A stretch of DNA of 8,089 nt. It comes from an archaeon. GTDB lineage: Archaea; Thermoproteota; Nitrososphaeria; Conexivisphaerales; UBA164. Made by a program: the position numbers and the translations under genes. Every line of letters begins with the position of its first letter. Positions within the stretch are counted from its first letter, which is position 1. The DNA is taken from contig JAJZYL010000055.1 of assembly GCA_021798095.1 (NCBI GenBank), forward strand, positions 1 through 8,089. Reading direction: 5' to 3'. Below are positions 6,301-8,089 of the stretch, one piece after another. The notes under the pieces are model-generated. The model was not told where the DNA came from. It ran no database searches and worked only from the letters and a program-made list of their open reading frames with translations.

Positions 6301-6774
6301 CTAGCTATTTTTTGGTAACATGTGATCTCTGACCTTGACCGCCACGCCTTTCTTGAACGCCATCATGCTTTGACCAGAAATTACGGCCATTCCTACGGCG
6401 ATCAGGCTTCCGCGCTTGTTCATTACGGGCACATCCATCCTTGGCCTGATATCAGCGCCGGCTCGGACTATATGGCCCGCAAATGCGCTGTTTCCCCTTT
6501 TAACCTCATCCTCTGACGCTTCATCCACAAATACTCCATATCTATCCATGAAGCCATTGTCTGTGGTGAGGGGTTTGATGCCTTCTAGCGTTAAAGCAAG
6601 GCTTCCATCAGATCTGACCGTAGCGTATAGCAAATCCCCCCGCCTTATCCTCCTGATTCGTCCCCCTCTAGTTATTTCATAGGTTAATGAATCAAGCTGC
6701 CACAGGCCTGCTGCATCTATCCCATATGTATAATTTAATATGGCCACTACTTTCAATGATTCCCAAGTGCTCAT
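6301..6774 (-). CDS. Stand-alone C2-PUA protein resembling the C-terminal part of archaeosine tRNA-guanine transglycosylase
   Basis: This 157-residue protein has two parts. Residues 7-70 (starting KVVAILNYTYG, with GGRIRRIRRGDLLYATVRSDG and LALTLEG) resemble the domain that precedes PUA in archaeal transglycosylases, which has a similar RIR...G.LLAT.R.SDG...LT.EG pattern. Residues 80-150 are a PUA RNA-binding domain: YGVFVDEASEDEVKRGNSAF, DIRPRMDVPV, LIAVGMA and FKKGVAVKVRD. There is no catalytic TGT barrel. It may be the tRNA-binding half of a split enzyme, or an independent RNA-binding protein. It shares a very short promoter region with the divergent MBF1 gene and lies 44 bases upstream of the aconitase X gene on the same strand. 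The PUA call is firm; the link to archaeosine is an inference. Confidence 0.8.
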   Translation of the reverse strand: MSTWESLKVVAILNYTYGIDAAGLWQLDSLTYEITRGGRIRRIRRGDLLYATVRSDGSLALTLEGIKPLTTDNGFMDRYGVFVDEASEDEVKRGNSAFAGHIVRAGADIRPRMDVPVMNKRGSLIAVGMAVISGQSMMAFKKGVAVKVRDHMLPKNS

Positions 6775-6797
6775 TTGGTGAAGGACACAGTCAAAAC

Positions 6798-6813
6798 ACT
6801 TATTAATTTATCC
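6798..6813. promoter_or_regulatory. Compact bidirectional TATA element between the PUA and MBF1 genes
   Basis: The two divergent start codons (6774 minus, 6828 plus) are only 53 bases apart, and the one AT-rich stretch between them is ACTTATTAATTTATCC, which reads as a TATA-like box on both strands. Its distance to the MBF1 ATG (about 24 bases) implies a leaderless mRNA. Its distance to the PUA ATG (about 30 bases) implies a leader of only a few bases. Confidence 0.55.
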
Positions 6814-6827
6814 ATTTACGTTCTTTT

Positions 6828-7223
6828 ATGCAGTGTGAGCTATGCGGCAGGGAGATCGTCGGTACGCCATTCACAATCTCCATCGATGGCGCTGTCCTTA
6901 ACGTGTGCTCGACGTGTTCAAGGTTTGGGAAGCGCATCTCAACCGGGAAGCCTCGCCCCCGCACAGCGGGCCTTTCTACGAGGACTGCGCACGGAAGGGT
7001 CAATCAGACAGAAGCCGCAGAGGAAGAATTCCAGCTCCTGGATGACTATAATGTAATTATAAGGAAAAAGCGAGAATCTATGGAACTCACACAATCGCAG
7101 TTCGGGATGAAACTGGGCGTTAAGCCGTCGCTGGTCGCCAAGTTAGAGAGCGGGAGAATCAAGCCGGATATAGCGTTGGCCAAGAAGATTGAGAACGCTC
7201 TAAAGATAAGGTTATCAGCTTGA
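6828..7223 (+). CDS. mbf1: Archaeal multiprotein bridging factor 1 (zinc ribbon + XRE-type HTH)
   Basis: This 131-residue protein has the full archaeal MBF1 layout. The N-terminal zinc ribbon has Cys3 and Cys6 (CELC) and Cys27 and Cys30 (CSTC). A basic, flexible linker follows (about 31-65, rich in Arg, Thr and Lys). The Cro/XRE-type helix-turn-helix spans about 73-130 (IIRKKRESMELTQSQFGMKL, then KPSLVAKLESGR). In eukaryotes MBF1 bridges activators to TBP and also guards the reading frame on collided ribosomes; the archaeal protein has been linked to ribosomes. ATG 6828 lies where a leaderless start is expected from the TATA element, and the ribbon begins at residue 3, so the start is well supported. 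Its stop overlaps the HflX start (TTGA), which points to one transcript and a shared translation-related role. Confidence 0.94.
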   Translation: MQCELCGREIVGTPFTISIDGAVLNVCSTCSRFGKRISTGKPRPRTAGLSTRTAHGRVNQTEAAEEEFQLLDDYNVIIRKKRESMELTQSQFGMKLGVKPSLVAKLESGRIKPDIALAKKIENALKIRLSA

Positions 7224-8089
7224 GCCAGGATATCGCGCTAGTTACCGATGGAAATGAATTCATAAGGGATGAAGCGAAGGAACTAGCCATATCAGCTGGA
7301 TATGCACCGAAGCTGATATTTCAGGTTAAGAGGACGGGGCTGGGGAGGATGGGCATTTCCGAAGGGAAGGCCATAGAATTGAAGACGGAGCTCGCTACCC
7401 AGAAGATCGGAAAGGTGTTCATAAACGGCATGCTGAACGCAGGTCAAATGTTCAATTTGACCAGTTTCCTGGAAATGGAAGCCATAGATAGGCAGAAGCT
7501 GATATTGGAAATATTTGCCAGAAGGGCTATAACGCCAGAGGCCAAGCTACAGGTAAGGCTGGCTGAACTCAAATATCAACTTCCAAGGGTAAAGGAAAAC
7601 GTCAGGCTATCGAAGAAGGGCGAACAACCTGCTGGGATGTTCGGATCCGGTCGCTATGATATTGATAAGTACGTTATGAGCATAAAGGAGCAGATCAACT
7701 CCCTCAACAAAAAGATCAAGGCGGTATCGGATCGACGCTCCTTCCAGATGAAGGAAAGATTGAAGGTCAAGGGGTTCATCATATCGCTTGCTGGGTACAC
7801 CGGAAGCGGTAAGACAACGATATTTAACCGGTTGACGGCAGAGACAAAACCAGTAACCGGAAGGCCGTTCACTACCCTATCTCCTACGATCAGGAGGTTG
7901 CCCGGTAAAGAGGATATTTTCATTTCTGATACGGTAGGATTTATCGAAGGGATACCACATTATCTGGTCGAGGCGTTCAAGTCAACCCTTGCAGAGATAA
8001 CGTATGCTGACCTGGTGCTCCTTGTAACCGATGTAAGTGTAGATCAAAGGGAGTTCATCAGGAGGTACAATGCTAGCATGAAGACTTTT
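7220..8089 (+). CDS. hflX: HflX family ribosome-associated GTPase, C-terminus beyond the window
   Basis: The frame is open from TTG 7220 to the right edge (290 residues). The N-terminal HflX domain shows DRQKLILEIFARRAITPEAK and LQVRLAELKYQLPRV (about 95-127), the typical DRTxLILDIFAxRAxTxEAKLQVELAxLxYxLPR block. A coiled-coil linker (about 150-185) leads to the G domain: G1 GYTGSGKTT (192-200), a G2 region PFTTLSPTIRRL, and G3 DTVGFIEGIPHYLVEAFKST (from Asp237). G4, G5 and the C-terminal domain lie outside. HflX splits or rescues stalled ribosomes. Departures from the usual pattern are G1 GYTGSGKTT instead of GYTNAGKST, and the glycine-rich RGPGE loop before the linker, replaced by MFGSGRYDID. 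TTG overlaps the MBF1 stop as TTGA; no upstream alternative was examined. Confidence 0.92.
   Translation, partial: MSQDIALVTDGNEFIRDEAKELAISAGYAPKLIFQVKRTGLGRMGISEGKAIELKTELATQKIGKVFINGMLNAGQMFNLTSFLEMEAIDRQKLILEIFARRAITPEAKLQVRLAELKYQLPRVKENVRLSKKGEQPAGMFGSGRYDIDKYVMSIKEQINSLNKKIKAVSDRRSFQMKERLKVKGFIISLAGYTGSGKTTIFNRLTAETKPVTGRPFTTLSPTIRRLPGKEDIFISDTVGFIEGIPHYLVEAFKSTLAEITYADLVLLVTDVSVDQREFIRRYNASMKTF

Noticed and set aside
6775..7056. Plus-strand ORF overlapping the MBF1 gene in another frame
   Set aside because: The MBF1 frame has zinc ribbon and HTH signatures; this one has none.
7654..7923. Minus-strand ORF opposite HflX
   Set aside because: It is antisense to the HflX G domain; no motif of its own.

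Overview
The window looks like a piece of an archaeal chromosome, most likely from the Thermoplasmatales or a related Thermoplasmata lineage. The reasons are archaea-type genes (an MBF1 with zinc ribbon and HTH, a PUA/archaeosine-transglycosylase-type domain, an archaeal-style aconitase X, an AlaX editing protein), TATA-like boxes about 25 bases upstream of start codons with little or no leader, and heavy use of AGG and ATA codons. The lineage is an inference. Four of the nine genes appear to start with TTG.

Layout. Bases 1-169 (minus) hold the N-terminal part of a [2Fe-2S] subunit of a xanthine/CO dehydrogenase-type molybdenum hydroxylase, running off the left edge. Divergent from it (280-1305, plus) is a knotted carbamoyltransferase of the YgeW / N-acetylornithine carbamoyltransferase type. 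In enterobacteria ygeW lies beside xdh genes in a purine catabolism cluster, so this pair may be part of a comparable pathway. A 312-base gap follows, with a strong hairpin and T-runs, between convergent genes.

Bases 1618-3644 (minus) are a two-gene unit: an AlaX-like alanyl-tRNA editing protein with a C-terminal DHHA1 domain, then a ThiI-like protein joined by an ATGA overlap. The ThiI-like protein keeps the family architecture but has lost the PP-loop signature. Upstream are a membrane family 2 glycosyltransferase (3692-4798, minus), a 295-base gap with no convincing gene, an aconitase X large subunit (5096-6256, minus) without its small subunit nearby, and a stand-alone protein resembling the C-terminal C2-PUA part of archaeosine tRNA-guanine transglycosylase (6301-6774, minus).

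From a compact shared promoter near 6800, the plus strand carries MBF1 (6828-7223) and, overlapping its stop codon by TTGA, an HflX GTPase that runs off the right edge. Several genes thus concern tRNA or the ribosome (AlaX, ThiI-like, PUA, HflX, and MBF1 as a translation or transcription factor). The glycosyltransferase and the metabolic genes appear to be separate units. No tRNA, rRNA, CRISPR array or intact mobile element was seen.
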